A stretch of 64,000 nt of DNA from Hyphomicrobiales bacterium (GCA_900473745.1 UCMW01000005.1:205485-269484); one strand, 5' to 3'; shown: positions 15,139 to 24,283, counted from the first letter of the stretch. Numbers and translations: made by a program. Notes: generated by a model from the sequence alone, not told the origin.

Positions 15139-15911
15139 GCGACCAACCGCTTCTCAAGGTTCGCAACCTTTCGAAATTCTATGGCAACCGCATCGGCTGC
15201 TCGAACGTCTCCTTCGACCTCTGGCCGGGCGAAGTGCTGGCCATCGTCGGCGAAAGCGGATCGGGCAAGACGACGCTTCTGAACTGCCTCTCGACCCGAT
15301 TGATGCCGACGACTGGCAGCGTCGACTACCACATGCGCGACGGCCAGTACCGCGAGCTTTACCACATGGGCGAGGCCGAGCGCCGCTTCCTCATGCGCAC
15401 GGACTGGGGCTTCGTGCACCAGAACCCCGCCGACGGACTGCGCATGACGGTGTCTGCCGGCGCCAATGTCGGCGAGCGCCTGATGGCGATCGGTGACCGG
15501 CACTATGGAAAGATCCGCCAGACGGCGAGCGAATGGCTGGAGCGCGTCGAGATCTCGACCGACCGCATCGACGACCAGCCGCGTGACTTCTCCGGCGGCA
15601 TGCGCCAGCGCCTGCAGATCGCCCGCAATCTCGTGACCGGTCCCCGTCTTGTCTTCATGGATGAACCGACCGGCGGTCTCGACGTCTCGGTCCAGGCGCG
15701 CCTGCTCGATCTCGTCCGTGGCCTCGTCAACGATCTCGGCCTGTCCGCCATCGTCGTCACCCACGATCTCGCCGTCGCACGTCTTCTGTCGCATCGGATG
15801 ATGGTGATGAAGGATGGCAACGTCATCGAACATGGTCTGACCGACCGCGTCCTCGACGACCCCCGCGAACCCTATACCCAGCTGCTCGTATCCTCGATCC
15901 TGCAGGTCTGA
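15135..15911 (+). CDS. phnK: C-P lyase ABC-type ATPase PhnK
   Basis: The 258-residue protein is an ABC ATPase without a membrane partner; in E. coli PhnK docks on PhnJ and is needed for phosphonate breakdown. Walker A is GESGSGKTT near residue 40, the signature SGGMRQR and the Walker B LVFMDEPTGGLD follow. The block GFVHQNPADGLRM after the Q-loop is typical of PhnK. It starts in an ATGA overlap with phnJ and is 11 bp upstream of phnL. Confidence 0.95.
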   Translation: MSDQPLLKVRNLSKFYGNRIGCSNVSFDLWPGEVLAIVGESGSGKTTLLNCLSTRLMPTTGSVDYHMRDGQYRELYHMGEAERRFLMRTDWGFVHQNPADGLRMTVSAGANVGERLMAIGDRHYGKIRQTASEWLERVEISTDRIDDQPRDFSGGMRQRLQIARNLVTGPRLVFMDEPTGGLDVSVQARLLDLVRGLVNDLGLSAIVVTHDLAVARLLSHRMMVMKDGNVIEHGLTDRVLDDPREPYTQLLVSSILQV

Positions 15912-15922
15912 CGGAGATATCA

Positions 15923-16630
15923 ATGGCTACGCCCCTCATCGTTTCGGAAGTCGCGAAAAGCTTCACCATGCATCTGCGCGGCGGGCTCGTCTTGCCTGTC
16001 ATCTCCAACGTGTCCTTCTCGGTGGCAGCGGGAGAATGCGTCGTGCTCGGCGGCCCCTCGGGCATCGGAAAGAGCTCGATCCTGAAAATGCTCTATGGCA
16101 ACTACGCCGTCGACCAGGGCCAGATCCTGGTCGATCACGGCGGCCGGATCGTGGATATTGCAAGCGCCGATCCGCGCACAGTGCTCGAAGTTCGGCGCGG
16201 CACGCTCGGCTATGTCAGTCAATTCCTGCGCACCGTCCCCCGCGTCTCGACGCTCGATGTCGTCGCCGAACCGCTCGTTGCACGCGGCGTGGCGGCTGAA
16301 GAAGCCCGCGAACGCGCCAGCGAACTCCTGAGCCGGCTAAATTTACCGCGGGATCTCTGGCAGTTGCCCCCTTCCACCTTCTCCGGTGGCGAGCAGCAGC
16401 GCGTCAACATCGCACGCGGCTTCATCACCGATCATGCGGTATTGTTGCTCGACGAGCCCACGGCCTCGCTCGACGCCACGAACCGCGCCGTGGTCGTCTC
16501 GATGATCCGCGCCAAGAAGGAGGCAGGCGTTGCCCTGCTCGGCATCTTCCACGACGAGGAAGTCCGCGAAGCGGTAGCCGATCGGATCCTCGACGTCATG
16601 CAGTTCTCGCCCCGCAAGGCCGCCGCATGA
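15923..16630 (+). CDS. phnL: C-P lyase ABC-type ATPase PhnL
   Basis: The 235-residue protein is the second ABC ATPase of the C-P lyase system, required with PhnG, PhnH and PhnI for the first reaction of the pathway. It begins with the PhnL-type [15 protein letters not shown], has Walker [11 protein letters not shown], the [14 protein letters not shown]-loop block, signature FSGGEQQR and Walker [12 protein letters not shown]. It overlaps the next gene by four bases (ATGA). Confidence 0.94.
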   Translation: MATPLIVSEVAKSFTMHLRGGLVLPVISNVSFSVAAGECVVLGGPSGIGKSSILKMLYGNYAVDQGQILVDHGGRIVDIASADPRTVLEVRRGTLGYVSQFLRTVPRVSTLDVVAEPLVARGVAAEEARERASELLSRLNLPRDLWQLPPSTFSGGEQQRVNIARGFITDHAVLLLDEPTASLDATNRAVVVSMIRAKKEAGVALLGIFHDEEVREAVADRILDVMQFSPRKAAA

Positions 16631-17241
16631 CGAAGAAACTCGGAATTGAACCTCTCGTCCACGAGACCGCGCGGGTCGTGAATTCGACGCTCGGCCGCTA
16701 CACGGAAGTCGCCGATCGCTGCCGCCTCGATGAGGTCGAAATGGGCGACTACTCCTACATCATGCAGGACGGCTCCATCTGGTGCGCGACGGTCGGCAAG
16801 TTTGCCAACATTGCGGCTGCCGTGCGCATCAACGCGACCAACCATCCGACCTGGCGCCCCACATTGCACCACTTCACCTATCGCGCCGCCGACTATTTCG
16901 ATGGCGCGGAAAACGATCACGACTTCTTTGCCTGGCGTCGCGGAAACCGCGTGGTGATCGGACACGACGTCTGGATCGGTCATGGCGCAACTGTGTTGCC
17001 GGGCGTCACGGTCGGAGACGGTGCGGTGATCGGCGCGGGCGCTGTCGTGTCACGCGATGTGGCTCCCTACACCATCGTCGGCGGCGTTCCGGCAAGGCTG
17101 ATCCGCGAGCGGTTTCCCGGACCGGTTGCCGAGCGCATGCGGGCGCTCGCCTGGTGGGACTGGGATCATGACCGGCTCTTCGCAGCACTCGACGAGTTTC
17201 GTCACATGGACGCCGACGCATTCATCGAAAAACACCGTTAA
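16627..17241 (+). CDS. Hexapeptide-repeat transferase of the phosphonate operon
   Basis: The 204-residue protein is a left-handed beta-helix acyltransferase of the DapH/CatB type; the subgroup found in phosphonate operons (a transferase hexapeptide repeat family) fits the length and the ATGA overlap with phnL. Hexapeptide coils are visible in [20 protein letters not shown] and [20 protein letters not shown], followed by the PARLIR segment common to xenobiotic acetyltransferases. It may acetylate aminophosphonates before C-P cleavage, the role of the unrelated PhnO in E. coli; that is inference. It ends the first phn unit and is separated from phnC by 121 bp. Confidence 0.85.
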   Translation: MTKKLGIEPLVHETARVVNSTLGRYTEVADRCRLDEVEMGDYSYIMQDGSIWCATVGKFANIAAAVRINATNHPTWRPTLHHFTYRAADYFDGAENDHDFFAWRRGNRVVIGHDVWIGHGATVLPGVTVGDGAVIGAGAVVSRDVAPYTIVGGVPARLIRERFPGPVAERMRALAWWDWDHDRLFAALDEFRHMDADAFIEKHR

Positions 17242-17278
17242 ATTAATAATTTTCAGTGTCTTACGTAGTTTAACAAAT

Positions 17279-17307
17279 CCTACATAAAACTGACATTCAC
17301 ATTTCAC
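17279..17307 (+). promoter_or_regulatory. Pho-box-like repeats upstream of phnC
   Basis: Three 7-mers at 11-bp spacing, CCTACAT, CTGACAT and ATTTCAC, resemble the PhoB-binding direct repeat. The central one matches best. They lie 56 bp before phnC, so the transport half of the locus has its own phosphate-starvation promoter. Confidence 0.6.
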
Positions 17308-17362
17308 GGCCCACCGCTAATGCATTCCCTGCACCGCAATTAATGACGGCGAAGGAAAGACG

Positions 17363-18220
17363 ATGCTCTTCAGGCTGGACAACCTCACCCGCCAGTTCGG
17401 GACCAACAAGGCCGTGGACTCGGTGACACTGGAGATCCCGACTGGCCAGATGGTCGGCGTGATCGGCCGCTCGGGTGCCGGCAAGTCGACCCTGCTGCGC
17501 ATGATCAACCGTCTTGTGGATCCGACCTCCGGCAGCATCCTGTTCGGCGATCTCGAGATCTCCAATCTTCATGGTACGGCGCTGCGCAACTGGCAGCGCG
17601 ACTGCGCCATGATCTTCCAGCAGTTCAACCTCGTGCCGCGCCTCGACGTGCTGACCAACGTTCTTCTTGGTCGGTTGAATCATCGGTCTACCGCGCTTTC
17701 GATCCTTAACGTCTTCACCCGCGAAGAGCGCCTGATGGCGATCGCCGCCCTGGAGCGCCTCGGCATCGAGCAGACCGCCATGCAGGCGGCCGGCACGCTG
17801 TCCGGTGGTCAGCAGCAGCGCGTAGCCATTGCCCGCGCACTCATGCAGTCGCCGAAGATGATCCTTGCCGACGAGCCGATCGCTTCGCTCGACCCACTCA
17901 ACGCCAAGATCGTCATGGACGCGCTACGCGACATCAACGAACGCGAAGGCATCACCGTCATCACCAACCTGCACACGCTGGATACCGCGCGCAATTATTG
18001 CGAGCGCATCATCGGCATGGCGCGGGGCCGTGTGGTCTTCGACGGCACGCCGGCCCAGCTGACGGCGGAAGCCGTGCATGAGATTTACGGCGCCGACCAG
18101 TATGGCGCCGGCATCGACGAGACCATGACCTCGACGAGCATCAACATCGCGCATCAGAACAACGAGTTGCGCAAGATCCCATCCGCCGGCCTCCGCCCCC
18201 TCGCAGCTGCCGAGGCCTGA
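17363..18220 (+). CDS. phnC: Phosphonate ABC transporter ATP-binding protein PhnC
   Basis: The 285-residue protein energises phosphonate import. Walker A is GRSGAGKST, the Q-loop [23 protein letters not shown] is diagnostic for PhnC, the signature is [15 protein letters not shown] and Walker [12 protein letters not shown]. The last ~35 residues, after [12 protein letters not shown], form a short extra tail. The ATG is preceded by GAAGGAAAG. It starts the second phn unit: phnC-phnD-phnE1-phnE2-DUF1045-phnM-phnN. Confidence 0.95.
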   Translation: MLFRLDNLTRQFGTNKAVDSVTLEIPTGQMVGVIGRSGAGKSTLLRMINRLVDPTSGSILFGDLEISNLHGTALRNWQRDCAMIFQQFNLVPRLDVLTNVLLGRLNHRSTALSILNVFTREERLMAIAALERLGIEQTAMQAAGTLSGGQQQRVAIARALMQSPKMILADEPIASLDPLNAKIVMDALRDINEREGITVITNLHTLDTARNYCERIIGMARGRVVFDGTPAQLTAEAVHEIYGADQYGAGIDETMTSTSINIAHQNNELRKIPSAGLRPLAAAEA

Positions 18221-18298
18221 GCGACGACGATCGCAGGCCCTGCGACAAGGGCAAAGAGTCAGGACATACCCTCATCCTACGAACCAGGAGATGATCTC

Positions 18299-19204
18299 AT
18301 GTTGAAGAAGACACTGCTTGCCACGGCAGCTCTCGTTGCTCTCGCGTCCGGCGTTCATGCCGAAGATCTCAAGGAATTCCGCATCGGCATCCTCGGCGGC
18401 GAAAACGAAGCCGACCGCCTGCGCAACTTCCAGTGCATGACCGAAAAGCTGCCGTCGGTTCTCGGCGTGGAAAAGGTCTCGCTCTTCCCGGCCGCCGACT
18501 ATGACGGCGTGATCCAGGGCCTGCTCGGCGGTACGCTCGACTACGCCGAACTCGGCGCCTCCGGCTACGCCAAGATCTACCTCTCCAACCCGACCGCCGT
18601 CGAGCCGATCCTGACCACCGTCCAGACAGACGGCGCCAAGGGTTACTACTCGATCATGGTGGCCCGCAAGGACGCCGGCATCAAGACGGTTGCCGACCTG
18701 AAGGGCAAGAAGCTCGGCTACGCCGATCCGGACTCAACCTCCGGCTACCTCGTTCCGCTCGTCACGCTGCCGGAAGCACTTGGCGCTCCGGTTGATCAGG
18801 TTGTCGGCTCCACCGGCTTCGGCGGTGGTCACGAAAACCTCGTCCTCGAAGTTCTGAAGGGCACCTTCGATGCCGGCACGACCTTTGGCTCGGGCGTTGG
18901 CGAGTTCAAGGACGGCTACACCTCGGGCAACCTGCGCAAGATGGTCGACAAGGGCATCCTGAACATGGATGACCTGGTTGAAGTCTGGAAGTCCCCGCTG
19001 ATCCCGAATGGTCCGGTTGTTGTCCGCACCTCGATGAACGATGACATGAAGGCCAAGTTCAAGCAGTTCATGATGGACCTGCCCACCTCTGACCCGGCCT
19101 GCTTCTCGGCTGTTCAGGGCGGCGACTTCAAGGGCTTCACCGAAGTCAACGTCGACTTCTACAAGCCGATCATCGACGCCCGCAAGGCGACCATCGGCGG
19201 CTGA
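18299..19204 (+). CDS. phnD: Phosphonate-binding periplasmic protein PhnD
   Basis: The 301-residue protein has a clear Sec signal peptide (MLKKTLLATAALVALASGVHA) and the periplasmic phosphonate-binding fold. Family blocks include EFRIGILGGENEADRLRNF after the signal and the YADPDSTSGYLVP hinge motif. It captures alkyl- or aminophosphonates for the PhnC/PhnE1/PhnE2 importer. Codon use is more regular than in its neighbours, suggesting high expression. A strong hairpin with a T-rich tail follows the gene. Confidence 0.95.
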   Translation: MLKKTLLATAALVALASGVHAEDLKEFRIGILGGENEADRLRNFQCMTEKLPSVLGVEKVSLFPAADYDGVIQGLLGGTLDYAELGASGYAKIYLSNPTAVEPILTTVQTDGAKGYYSIMVARKDAGIKTVADLKGKKLGYADPDSTSGYLVPLVTLPEALGAPVDQVVGSTGFGGGHENLVLEVLKGTFDAGTTFGSGVGEFKDGYTSGNLRKMVDKGILNMDDLVEVWKSPLIPNGPVVVRTSMNDDMKAKFKQFMMDLPTSDPACFSAVQGGDFKGFTEVNVDFYKPIIDARKATIGG

Positions 19205-19222
19205 TCCTGACGCATCCCAGAA

Positions 19223-19258
19223 GACCGCCGGTCGGACTTGGCCGGCGGTCTTTCCTTT
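19223..19258 (+). terminator. Hairpin with T-rich tail between phnD and phnE1
   Basis: GACCGCCGG pairs with CCGGCGGTC over a 10-nt loop and is followed by TTTCCTTT. It probably ends most transcripts, or protects the 3' end of the phnCD message, and so gives an excess of binding protein over permease. Confidence 0.65.
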
Positions 19259-19283
19259 CAGTCTCTTCGAAGGACTAGCGGCG

Positions 19284-20246
19284 ATGGCCTTGACGGCGAC
19301 ACAGCCCCCCCTCAGTGAACGCGGCGCGATCGTCGAGCGCCACTGGCAGGAACTCGCCGCCAGGCGGCGCATGTATACCGGCCTCGGCGCCGTCATCCTG
19401 ATCCTCGCGATCACAGGTTCGCTTTGGTTCGCCAACGAGACCAATGCCGGAAAGTTCTTCGACCGCCTCCCCTACTTCTTCGACTTCGTCGGCGAGCTCG
19501 TTCCCCGCGATGGCTGGGAGATCGGCCGGGCGCTATTCGACCTGCCCTCGCCTTATGACGACGGGAGCATGAAGTTCAACTATCCGGAAGGCCGGCTCTA
19601 CCTGACGGACAGCCTCTATCTGCCGGAGTATTTTCACAAGATGCTGGAGACGGTGAACATCGCGCTGTTCTCGACCATCATCGCCGTGATCTTCGGCTAT
19701 GCGCTCGCTTTCCTCGCTGCCCGCAACACCATGCCCTACGCCGTCATCCGCTGGCCGGTCCGCCGCGTCATGGAAATTCTGCGCGCCTTTCCGGAAGTTG
19801 TCATTGCCGGCTTCTTCCTCGCGATTCTCTCCCTTGGGCCGATCCCGGCCATCATCGCCGTCACGGTGCACACGATCGGCGCGCTCGGAAAGCTCTTCTT
19901 CGAGGTGATCGAGAACGCCGACATGCGCCCGGACGAGGGACTGAAAGCCGTCGGGGCCAACTGGTTCGAGCGCGTCTGGTTCGGCTTCACACCTCAGGTC
20001 ATGCCAAACTTCATGAGCTATTTCCTGCTGCGCCTGGAAATCAACGTGCGCGCCTCGACCATCATCGGCGCCGTCGGAGGTGGCGGGATCGGCGAAGCGC
20101 TCCGGCTTTCGATCGGCCAGGGCCACGAAGCCAAGACGCTCGCGATCATTCTCCTTCTTCTCTCGACGGTCATCGCCGTCGACCAGTTCTCGGCCTGGCT
20201 GCGCCGCAAGCTGGTCGGCGAACAGGCCTTCCAGTCGGTCACGTGA
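19284..20246 (+). CDS. phnE: Phosphonate ABC transporter permease PhnE1
   Basis: The 320-residue inner-membrane protein is one of the two permeases of the phosphonate importer. After a cytoplasmic start it has a first transmembrane segment near residues 32-51, a periplasmic stretch and then the BPD_transp_1 core with five further segments; the EAA-type coupling loop is ADMRPDEGLKAVGANWFERV. Near the end the GAVGGGGIGEALRLSI motif is typical for PhnE. It overlaps the next reading frame by four bases if the GTG start of phnE2 is used. Confidence 0.93.
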   Translation: MALTATQPPLSERGAIVERHWQELAARRRMYTGLGAVILILAITGSLWFANETNAGKFFDRLPYFFDFVGELVPRDGWEIGRALFDLPSPYDDGSMKFNYPEGRLYLTDSLYLPEYFHKMLETVNIALFSTIIAVIFGYALAFLAARNTMPYAVIRWPVRRVMEILRAFPEVVIAGFFLAILSLGPIPAIIAVTVHTIGALGKLFFEVIENADMRPDEGLKAVGANWFERVWFGFTPQVMPNFMSYFLLRLEINVRASTIIGAVGGGGIGEALRLSIGQGHEAKTLAIILLLLSTVIAVDQFSAWLRRKLVGEQAFQSVT

Positions 20247-20254
20247 GGTTTGCC

Positions 20255-21787
20255 ATGTCGACGATCAACGCCGCCGAACTGAACCGCCTCGCCGAACGCT
20301 ATCCGCATGTACTGGAGCTCAGCTTCTGGCAACGCTACCGGGCACCGATCTCGATCGGCGTGCTGGCGATCTACCTCCTGTTCTGCTGGTGGTTCTTCGC
20401 CATCGGCAAGACGCTCACCCAGGCGAACTGGGGCATTGCCGGCAATTATCTCGCCGACTGGGTTTCCTATGAGATCCGTCCCGAATTCGACATCGATGCC
20501 GATGGCGCGATGACGATCACCTATCCCCGTTTCGACCCGATCGGCCCGAACCCGAATCCGGACTGGATAGAGACGACCCGCGAGACCATTACCCGCCAGG
20601 CTGCGGTCCCGTCCGAGACCTCGGCAGCGGTAGCGGCACCTGCTGCAACGGCGGCAGGATCCACCTTCAGCTTCATGGCACCTTCGGCACCGGAGGCAGG
20701 CGCAAGCCCAACGGCGCCGGCACCTCCGACGGCTCCAGCGATGCCAGCCAAAGAGGACGTGATCACTGCGGCGCGTGTCTCGCTGGGAGGCGACGCTTCC
20801 GTCGACATCAACGGCGACCGCGTCCTGCTGACGCGGGGAGATCAGACGATCGCGCTCTTGCTCGACCGCAACGCCGATACGGTCACCATCGAAGGCGCGG
20901 GCGCCGATTGGGTCGACCAGCGACAGCCCGGCGGACGCGTCACCGCCTTTTTCGGCACGGCTGGCTGGCTCGATGTGTCATCCGATCGCGTCCGGGTCCG
21001 AAACCGCTTCCTGGGCTGGGCCAATTTCATTTTCGACATCAACTCGCCCTTCTTCGCCCTTTCCGCTGGCCAGGTCTTCGAGAGGATCACCTCGGACGAT
21101 CGGATCGACCCGAAGATGAGCAATCTGGCGCTTGCCTGGAACAACATCCTCTACAATTCCTCCTGGCAGCATCTCGATGTCTGGACCAAACTGCTCCAGA
21201 CGGTTGTCATGGCCTTCATGGGCACACTGCTTGCCATGTTGGTCGCCTTTCCGCTCTCCTTCATCGCGGCACGCAACATCACCCGCAATCGGCCGGTCAA
21301 CCAGATCACCAAACGCTTCTTCGACTTCGTCCGGTCGGTCGACATGCTGATCTGGGCGCTGTTCTTCACCCGCGCCTTCGGTCCCGGACCGCTCGCGGGT
21401 ATCTCGGCGATCTTCGTCACCGACACGGGCACGCTCGGCAAACTCTATGCCGAAGCTTTGGAGAACATCGACGACAAGCAGCGCGAGGGCGTGAAATCGG
21501 TCGGTGCGCCGGCAGCGGCCGTCCAGCGATTCGGCGTGCTGCCGCAGGTCATGCCGGTCTTCGCTTCCCAGGCTCTCTATTTCTGGGAATCGAATACGCG
21601 CTCGGCGACCATCATAGGCGCTGTCGGCGCTGGCGGCATCGGTCTCAAGCTCTGGGAAGCCATGCGCACCAATTCCGACTGGGAAAACGTCGCCTATATG
21701 GTGCTGCTGATCCTGATTGTGGTGTTCCTATTCGACGCCATCTCCAATAGCCTGCGCTCCCGCCTGATGGGCAGGAGCCGCCACTGA
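20255..21787 (+). CDS. phnE: Phosphonate ABC transporter permease PhnE2, with large extracytoplasmic insert
   Basis: The 510-residue protein is the second PhnE permease. One transmembrane segment lies near residues 30-50; then ~220 residues, presumably periplasmic, precede the membrane core, where the coupling loop EALENIDDKQREGVKSVGA and GAVGAGGIGLKLWEA are PhnE hallmarks. The insert contains an Ala/Pro/Thr-rich low-complexity linker of about 60 residues between more ordered stretches, making the protein much longer than its partner. I chose the ATG at 20255; the GTG at 20243, overlapping the phnE1 stop, would add four residues. No terminator follows directly and a small gap leads to the DUF1045 gene. 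Confidence 0.92.
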   Translation: MSTINAAELNRLAERYPHVLELSFWQRYRAPISIGVLAIYLLFCWWFFAIGKTLTQANWGIAGNYLADWVSYEIRPEFDIDADGAMTITYPRFDPIGPNPNPDWIETTRETITRQAAVPSETSAAVAAPAATAAGSTFSFMAPSAPEAGASPTAPAPPTAPAMPAKEDVITAARVSLGGDASVDINGDRVLLTRGDQTIALLLDRNADTVTIEGAGADWVDQRQPGGRVTAFFGTAGWLDVSSDRVRVRNRFLGWANFIFDINSPFFALSAGQVFERITSDDRIDPKMSNLALAWNNILYNSSWQHLDVWTKLLQTVVMAFMGTLLAMLVAFPLSFIAARNITRNRPVNQITKRFFDFVRSVDMLIWALFFTRAFGPGPLAGISAIFVTDTGTLGKLYAEALENIDDKQREGVKSVGAPAAAVQRFGVLPQVMPVFASQALYFWESNTRSATIIGAVGAGGIGLKLWEAMRTNSDWENVAYMVLLILIVVFLFDAISNSLRSRLMGRSRH

Positions 21788-21841
21788 TTTGCACGGTTCG
21801 GGGCTATATTCCCGCACCGCCCGATACGAAAGACTTGTTCC

Positions 21842-22543
21842 TTGCGCTACGCCATCTACTTTTCACCGCCCGCCACGGACCCGCTGACACGCGCGGCAGC
21901 GGTCTGGCTGGGGCGCGATGCCTTCACCGGGGAAGAATATCCACGCACGGCAGAGCACGGCCTTTCGGTAGAAGAATTGGATGCATTGACGGCCGATCCA
22001 AGACGTTATGGCTTTCATGCAACGCTCAAGGCACCCTTCCGCCTTGCGGATGGCACAAGCGAGGCTGAACTGCTGACGGCCCTGGGCGATTTCGCCCGGA
22101 AGACTGCGCCCTTCGAGATCCCGTCGGTCGTCGTCAGCCAGCACGGGCGGTTCTTTGCACTGGTTCCCGAAGTGCTGCACCTACCCCTTCAGGACTTCGC
22201 CGGCGCCCTTGTCCAGACCTTCGAGCCCTTTCGCGCGGCTCTTTCAGAGGCAGATATCCAGCGACGAAAGCCGGACAGGCTGCCACAGCGCCAGCGCGAA
22301 AATCTCATGCAGTGGGGTTATCCCTACGTCTTCGACGACTTCCGTTTCCACATGACGCTGACCATGCCCGTCTCCGAGGCCCAAGCGCCGACAATGGCCA
22401 ACCTCCTCGCCGAGCGCTTCGGTGATTTCATCGCTCGTCCGCTCAGGATCGACAGTCTCACGCTCGCTATTGAGCCCGAGCCTGGTGCTCCCTTCCTCGT
22501 CCATTCATGGCTGCCGCTCACGGCCGCCCAACCGAACGGCTGA
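21842..22543 (+). CDS. DUF1045 phosphonate-operon protein, 2H phosphoesterase-like
   Basis: The 233-residue protein matches the DUF1045 family found in phosphonate operons. Two H-x-T-x motifs stand at His59 (HATL) and His170 (HMTL), the signature of 2H phosphoesterases, which open cyclic phosphodiesters. It starts with a TTG codon; no ATG is available and MRYAIYFSPP is the family start. There is no phnP in the window, although C-P lyase yields a 5-phosphoribosyl 1,2-cyclic phosphate that needs a phosphodiesterase, so this protein is a natural candidate for that step (inference). It is followed after 4 bp by phnM. Confidence 0.85.
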   Translation: MRYAIYFSPPATDPLTRAAAVWLGRDAFTGEEYPRTAEHGLSVEELDALTADPRRYGFHATLKAPFRLADGTSEAELLTALGDFARKTAPFEIPSVVVSQHGRFFALVPEVLHLPLQDFAGALVQTFEPFRAALSEADIQRRKPDRLPQRQRENLMQWGYPYVFDDFRFHMTLTMPVSEAQAPTMANLLAERFGDFIARPLRIDSLTLAIEPEPGAPFLVHSWLPLTAAQPNG

Positions 22544-22547
22544 TCCC

Positions 22548-23684
22548 ATGTCCGAACAGATCTTTTCCAATGCCCGCATCGTCCTTGAAGACCGAATCGT
22601 CGACGGCAGTGTTCTCGTTCGCGACGGCAAGATCGCATCGATCGATGAAGGTCCGAGCCGCACCGGCGAGGACTTCGGCGGCGATTACCTGATCCCGGGC
22701 CTCGTCGAACTGCACACCGATCACCTGGAATCGCATTATTCGCCCCGTCCGGGTGTGCGCTGGCACATGACCTCGGCCATCCAGGCGCACGACGCCCAGA
22801 TCGTAACCTCTGGTATCACCACCGTCTTCGACTGCCTGCGTATGGGCTCGGACGAGGACGGCGGTTTCGACAAGGGTGAAATGCGCGATATGGCCGACGC
22901 CATCCAGGCTGCCGAACGGGACGATCGCCTCCGGGCCGAGCACCTCATTCACCTGCGCTGCGAGGTCGCCTCTGACAATGTGCTCGAGCACTTCGCCGAT
23001 TTCGAAAACGACCCGCATGTCCGTCTCGTCTCGCTGATGGACCATTCGCCGGGCCAGCGCCAGTTCCAGACGATGGAGCAGTACACCCTCTACTACAAGA
23101 CCAAGCGCGGCCTGACCGACGAACAGTTTGCCCGCTTCGTCGAAAGGCGCCTTTCGCTCTCCAGGCGCTATTCGACGCTGCATCGCGATGCCCTCGCCAA
23201 GGCCTGCGCCGAACGCGGGATTACGGTGGCAAGCCACGACGACGCGACGCTCGCCCATGTCGAAGAAGCCAAGGGGCATGGCGTGAAGCTCGCCGAATTC
23301 CCAACCAGCATCGAGGCTGCTGAAGCCTCGCACCAGTCCGGCATGAGCGTGCTCATGGGCGCGCCAAACGTGGTGCGCGGCAAGTCCCATTCCGGCAACA
23401 TTGCCGCCCGCGATCTCGCAAAACGCGGCGTGCTCGACGTCCTTTCGTCCGACTACGTGCCCCTCAGCCTTCTGCATGCCAGCTTCGTTCTCGCCGACGA
23501 GATCGACGGCATCGCCCTGCCGCAGGCAATCGCCATGGTGACGGCCACACCCGCCAGAACCGTCAACCTGTCTGATCGGGGCCGCATCGAAACCGACCTG
23601 CGGGCCGACCTCGTCCGCGTCCGCCGTGATGAGGGCGTTCCGGTCATCCGCGCCGTGTGGCGGGAAGGGCGCCGGGTGGCCTGA
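22548..23684 (+). CDS. phnM: Alpha-D-ribose 1-methylphosphonate 5-triphosphate diphosphatase PhnM
   Basis: The 378-residue protein is the amidohydrolase-superfamily enzyme that removes pyrophosphate from ribose-1-phosphonate-5-triphosphate before PhnJ acts. The metal-binding segment LVELHTDHLE lies at about residues 50-59, and the C-terminal block SSDYVPLSLLHA holds the conserved Asp. The frame is open upstream into the DUF1045 gene, but the ATG at 22548 just behind that gene's stop gives the family start MSEQIFSNARIV. The stop overlaps the phnN start (TGATG). Confidence 0.95.
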   Translation: MSEQIFSNARIVLEDRIVDGSVLVRDGKIASIDEGPSRTGEDFGGDYLIPGLVELHTDHLESHYSPRPGVRWHMTSAIQAHDAQIVTSGITTVFDCLRMGSDEDGGFDKGEMRDMADAIQAAERDDRLRAEHLIHLRCEVASDNVLEHFADFENDPHVRLVSLMDHSPGQRQFQTMEQYTLYYKTKRGLTDEQFARFVERRLSLSRRYSTLHRDALAKACAERGITVASHDDATLAHVEEAKGHGVKLAEFPTSIEAAEASHQSGMSVLMGAPNVVRGKSHSGNIAARDLAKRGVLDVLSSDYVPLSLLHASFVLADEIDGIALPQAIAMVTATPARTVNLSDRGRIETDLRADLVRVRRDEGVPVIRAVWREGRRVA

Positions 23685-24283
23685 TGACGCAAGCGGCGAA
23701 GGACACGGCGACCAAGAAGGAAACGGCGAGCGGCACGTTGGTCGCCGTCGTCGGCCCAAGCGGCGTCGGCAAGGACAGCCTGATCGACATCGCCCGGCGC
23801 CATTTCGCCGGTCGGGACGATCTGCGCTTCGTTCGCCGCGTGATCACACGCGCTGAAGACTCCGTTGGCGAAGACCATCACGCGGTCACGCCGGAAGCTT
23901 TCGAGGAGCTCTCGAAGTCCGGGGCCTTTGCCGTGAGCTGGCAGGCCCACGGCCTCGGCTATGGCATCCCCGCAGACGTCTACGACGACCTCGCCTCCGG
24001 CCATGTCGTCATCGCCAATGGATCCCGCTCCGCGCTCGACGCATTCCACGCCGCATTTCCGCACCTCGTGGTGGTCAATGTCACGGCGCGTCCGGAGATC
24101 CTGGCCAAACGCCTCGCATCGCGTGGACGTGAGACCGCCGCCGACATCGAAGCACGCCTCGCACGGTCGTCCGAACCTCTACCGCCAGGGCTGCACATCG
24201 TCACCATCGACAACAGCGGCGAGCTCGATCTAGCCGGGAAGGAACTTGTGAACCTGATCGAGGATCTGTTCGACAAGGGCTGA
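23684..24283 (+). CDS. phnN: Ribose 1,5-bisphosphokinase PhnN
   Basis: The 199-residue kinase phosphorylates ribose 1,5-bisphosphate to PRPP, recycling the sugar carrier of the C-P lyase pathway. It has a guanylate-kinase-like fold with the P-loop GPSGVGKDS near residue 27, the RRVITRAED motif that follows in PhnN, and NGSRSALDAF later. I start at the ATG that overlaps the phnM stop by one base. It is the last gene of the locus; no obvious terminator follows. Confidence 0.93.
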   Translation: MTQAAKDTATKKETASGTLVAVVGPSGVGKDSLIDIARRHFAGRDDLRFVRRVITRAEDSVGEDHHAVTPEAFEELSKSGAFAVSWQAHGLGYGIPADVYDDLASGHVVIANGSRSALDAFHAAFPHLVVVNVTARPEILAKRLASRGRETAADIEARLARSSEPLPPGLHIVTIDNSGELDLAGKELVNLIEDLFDKG

